Origin: an uncultured Porphyromonadaceae bacterium
GTDB lineage: Bacteria > Bacteroidota > Bacteroidia > Bacteroidales > Muribaculaceae
Assembly (NCBI GenBank): GCA_905193995.1
Contig: CAJJQT010000088.1
Location: 1-7,630 of the forward strand
Direction: 5' to 3'
DNA: 7,630 bases
Each line of letters opens with the position of its first letter. Position 1 is the first letter of the stretch. Positions 4,850-7,630 of the stretch are shown in pieces. Under the pieces are notes generated by a model. It was not told the DNA's origin. It was given only the letters and a program-made list of their open reading frames with translations, and searched no databases. The position numbers and the translations under genes are program-made.

Positions 4850-7630
4850 TTAGAAGCTTACGCGGATACCGCCCGAGATGGCACGGATAGGAGAGTAGGT
4901 GTAGTTGTTCGAGCCGTAGTTGTTGGAGGCCGACATGACCTGACGGGGATCGAGGCCCTTGCGCTTGGTCCAGAGGGCTACGTTCTCGGCGGAGCCGTAG
5001 ATGCGGAGCGATTCGATGCCGAACTTGCCGGTGAACGACTTGGGCAGCGTATAGCCCAGGGTGATGTTGGTAAGCTGCAGATAGTTGCTCGATACGAGGA
5101 ACCGGTCGCTCATGCTGGTAGCATACTGCTTCTTGGCCTGAGTGTAGAGGGCGGGGATGTCGCTCGTGGGATTCGAGGGCGACCAGGCGTTGTGCAGGTC
5201 CTTGTGGAATGCGCCTACCGAAGCGGTGGACATGGTGTTCTGATAGCCTGTGTCGATCATCTTGCCGCCGAACTGATACGAGAAGTTGAGGGTGAGGTCG
5301 ATGCCGTAGGCATTGACGGTCGTGCCGAAGCCGCCGTAGGCCAGAGGTGCGATGCGGCCCATATGCTTCGAGTAGGAGGTTCGGGCTGCGGCCCAGTCAT
5401 TGGTCTTGTAGGGTTCGCCCCAGCCGGTCTGGATCTGGTTGCCGTCGGCATCCTCGCCCATGACGGGATCGCGCATCCAGAACAGTGACTGGCCGAGTTG
5501 GAGGTCAGTGTACTTGTGGTCCGAGGCAGCCATTGCGTCGAGCTCTTCCTGCGAGCCGAGAACGCCGGCATACTGCGGCAGATAGAGGTCGTAGATCGAG
5601 CCGCCCTCCTCGAGGTGCTGGTAGGTGCCGCGTATCCATTCGTAGCGGCCGGGCTCGCCGGTAACCTCGGTCATGATGTCCTTCGGGAGCTTGAGGATCT
5701 TGTTCCAGCCGAAGGTGATGTTGGCGTAGATATCCCAGGTGATGTCCTTGGTGTTGACCGGACGGTAGTTGAGGTCGATCTCGAAGCCGTTGTTGCGCAT
5801 CGAGCCGATGTTGGAGGGAATCGAAGAGTAGCCCAGCGAGGGAGCCACAGGCAGGTTGAAGAGCATGTCCTCGGTCTGGCGGTTGTAGTACTCGACAGTA
5901 CCGGTCAGCATGCCTTTCCAGAAGCTGAAGTCGACGCCGACGTTGAAGGCGTTCGAAGTCTCCCAGGTCAGGTCGACATTACCCTTCTGGGCGAGCGAGC
6001 CGTCGTTGAACACGCCGTTGGCACCTTCCATAATGTAGAAGTCGGCCCAGGGCATATAGAGGGTGGAGCTGCCGATGCCGTCGTTACCGTTCTGGCCGAA
6101 CGAAGCGCGGAACTTGAGCAGATCGAGGAGGTTGCCCTTGTACGGCTCCATGAATTTTTCCTTGGCGATATCCCAGCCGGCCGACAGCGACCAGAACGTA
6201 CCCCAGCGGTGACCGGGAGCGAAGCGGCTCGAGCCGTCGCGGCGGACAGAACCCATGAAGTAGTAGCGGCCGTCGTAGGTGTACTTGCCGCGGAAGAGGA
6301 AGCCGCGGTGGCTGAGTTCGCGGCGCGAACCGCTGCCGTCCTTCTGGTCGATGGTGTTGCTTACGAAGGGAACCTGAGCCTGATAGAGGTTGCTGCCCTG
6401 CGCCGAGAGGTTCTCGACAGCGTATTCCTCCGATTCGTAGCCGGCCATGAGGTCCATCTCATGAACGTCGGCGAAGGTATGGTTGTACGACACGAGGGTC
6501 TGGAGAGTCACGTCGTAGGCGCGTGCCTGGCTCTGGACTACCTGGCCGCCCATGGTCTGGAACTGGCCGTAGAGGGGGTTGAGAAGCGTATGTGCGCGCT
6601 GGTTGTTGAGGAAGTAACCTACGTTCTCGACAATGCTGAGGCCCTTGATCGGAGTCAGGACGGCGTACCACTTGGCGTCGAAGATATCCGACAGATAGTC
6701 GTTCGTATCGTAGAGGAGCGCGCCTGCGGGGTTGCCCTGGGGCATACGGCCGGCGCCGAGGAGGCCGTTGCCGTAGTCCTTGTTGTCGCCGTAGTCGTAA
6801 ACGGGATTATTGTAGACCTTGTTGTAAACGATCTGGCCTTCGGCGTCGCGGATATAGACCGGATACATCGGGGGAAGACCGTTGACGAAGTAGAATGCGT
6901 TGCCCGACGATGTGGCTGAGCCGAGGTCGTTGTCGCGGGGATCGCCGCTGTTTGAATATACATACGACATGCTTGTGCCGATCTTCAGCCATTTCTTGGC
7001 CTGATAGTCGACGGTGGCACGGGTGGTGAGACGGTTGAAGTGCGAACCCTTGATGATACCTTCATCCTCGAGATAGGTACCCGAGAGGTAGTACTGCAGA
7101 CGGTCGGTACCGCCCGATACGGATACGTTGTATTCCTGACGCAGACCGTGGATCAGGGTTTCCTTTTCCCAGTCGTCGGCGATGAAATAGTAGCGGCCGT
7201 TGCTGTAGCCGGGGGTTGCATAGGGATTGAACTTGCCGTTCATGTCGAACAGGGCCTGGCCTTCGGGCACCGTCCAGGTCTGGTAGCCGACAGCGCTCCA
7301 GAACTCGTTGTTGACGGCTGCGTTGGCGGCTACGGGCGAGAGACCGAAGAAGTTCATCTGTGTATTGTTGAGGGCCTGATAGTAGAGCTCCATCCACTCG
7401 CGGGAGTCAGTGATCACGTCATAGTTGGGGAGAGCGCGGCTGTTCGAGCCCCAGCGGGCGTCGAAAGTCACGACAGCCTGGCCTTCCTGGCCTTTCTTGG
7501 TGGTGATGAGGATGACACCGTTGGCACCGCGGGCACCGTAGAGAGCGGTCGATGCGGCATCCTTGAGGACGGTCATCTCGACTATATCCTGGGGAGAGAT
7601 GTTGGCGGGGTCGCCCATATAGGGAACGCA
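4850..7630 (-). CDS. SusC/RagA-family TonB-dependent outer-membrane transporter (5' end outside window)
   Basis: The last 926 residues of a SusC-like transporter are visible. The frame is open to the window edge, where it reads CVPYMGDPANIS, so the gene starts outside; the internal ATG at 7618 is not the start. The missing part should hold the signal peptide, the carboxypeptidase-D-like domain, the TonB box and the first part of the plug, about 100-200 residues. The end of the plug is plain: VLKDAASTALYGARGANGV and ITTKKG (7490-7570), a SusC hallmark. A long beta-barrel region rich in alternating aromatic residues follows, then LRIYGSAENVALWTKRKGLDP near the C-terminus. The chain ends in GGIRVSF, with the terminal phenylalanine expected for BAM-assembled barrels. 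Directly upstream of its SusD partner, it should import SusD-captured substrate into the periplasm using TonB energy. No frameshift or missing segment is seen in the visible part. Confidence 0.96.
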   Translation of the reverse strand, partial: CVPYMGDPANISPQDIVEMTVLKDAASTALYGARGANGVILITTKKGQEGQAVVTFDARWGSNSRALPNYDVITDSREWMELYYQALNNTQMNFFGLSPVAANAAVNNEFWSAVGYQTWTVPEGQALFDMNGKFNPYATPGYSNGRYYFIADDWEKETLIHGLRQEYNVSVSGGTDRLQYYLSGTYLEDEGIIKGSHFNRLTTRATVDYQAKKWLKIGTSMSYVYSNSGDPRDNDLGSATSSGNAFYFVNGLPPMYPVYIRDAEGQIVYNKVYNNPVYDYGDNKDYGNGLLGAGRMPQGNPAGALLYDTNDYLSDIFDAKWYAVLTPIKGLSIVENVGYFLNNQRAHTLLNPLYGQFQTMGGQVVQSQARAYDVTLQTLVSYNHTFADVHEMDLMAGYESEEYAVENLSAQGSNLYQAQVPFVSNTIDQKDGSGSRRELSHRGFLFRGKYTYDGRYYFMGSVRRDGSSRFAPGHRWGTFWSLSAGWDIAKEKFMEPYKGNLLDLLKFRASFGQNGNDGIGSSTLYMPWADFYIMEGANGVFNDGSLAQKGNVDLTWETSNAFNVGVDFSFWKGMLTGTVEYYNRQTEDMLFNLPVAPSLGYSSIPSNIGSMRNNGFEIDLNYRPVNTKDITWDIYANITFGWNKILKLPKDIMTEVTGEPGRYEWIRGTYQHLEEGGSIYDLYLPQYAGVLGSQEELDAMAASDHKYTDLQLGQSLFWMRDPVMGEDADGNQIQTGWGEPYKTNDWAAARTSYSKHMGRIAPLAYGGFGTTVNAYGIDLTLNFSYQFGGKMIDTGYQNTMSTASVGAFHKDLHNAWSPSNPTSDIPALYTQAKKQYATSMSDRFLVSSNYLQLTNITLGYTLPKSFTGKFGIESLRIYGSAENVALWTKRKGLDPRQVMSASNNYGSNNYTYSPIRAISGGIRVSF

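Noticed and set aside
5498..6919. Plus-strand open frame of 473 codons opposite the SusC-like gene
   Set aside because: It is antisense to well-conserved barrel sequence and shows no independent evidence of coding.

Overview
The window looks like chromosomal DNA from a Bacteroidales bacterium, probably a gut-type lineage. The evidence is a SusC/SusD outer-membrane nutrient-uptake operon, Bacteroidota-style lipoprotein signals (one with an acidic run straight after the lipid-anchored cysteine), A-rich leaders without Shine-Dalgarno motifs, and one match to the Bacteroides promoter pattern (TTTG, 19 bp, TAnnTTTG). The genus cannot be fixed from this sequence. All four genes read on the minus strand.

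Right part (1171-7630), in transcription order: a SusC-like TonB-dependent transporter whose 5' end lies beyond the window, a SusD-like substrate-binding lipoprotein, and a large lipoprotein of unknown fold in the SusE/SusF position. Gaps between the genes are only 17 and 29 nt, and a strong intrinsic terminator stands about 20 nt after the last stop, so this is the 3' part of one operon. The SusD-like and SusE-position lipoproteins should capture a glycan or peptide at the cell surface and the SusC-like barrel should import it with TonB energy. No enzyme is visible, so the substrate cannot be named.

Left part (1-1112): a HUH-type tyrosine transposase of the RAYT (REP-associated, Y1/IS200-like) family at 273-881. 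It sits between two arrays of short palindromic repeats built on a GCAGGCT-loop-AGCCTGC hairpin. Each array has head-to-tail copies about 30-31 bp apart, then a shared spacer, then one or more copies in inverted orientation. This is the composite layout of BIMEs and 'REPtrons' known from proteobacteria. The repeat has its own 5' foot (TGGAGA/TGGAAA), not the GTAG foot of enterobacterial REPs. This RAYT with its cognate-looking repeat family is the most interesting content of the window.

Long open frames on the plus strand opposite the sus genes are antisense shadows and were not annotated. I saw no tRNA, rRNA or CRISPR array.
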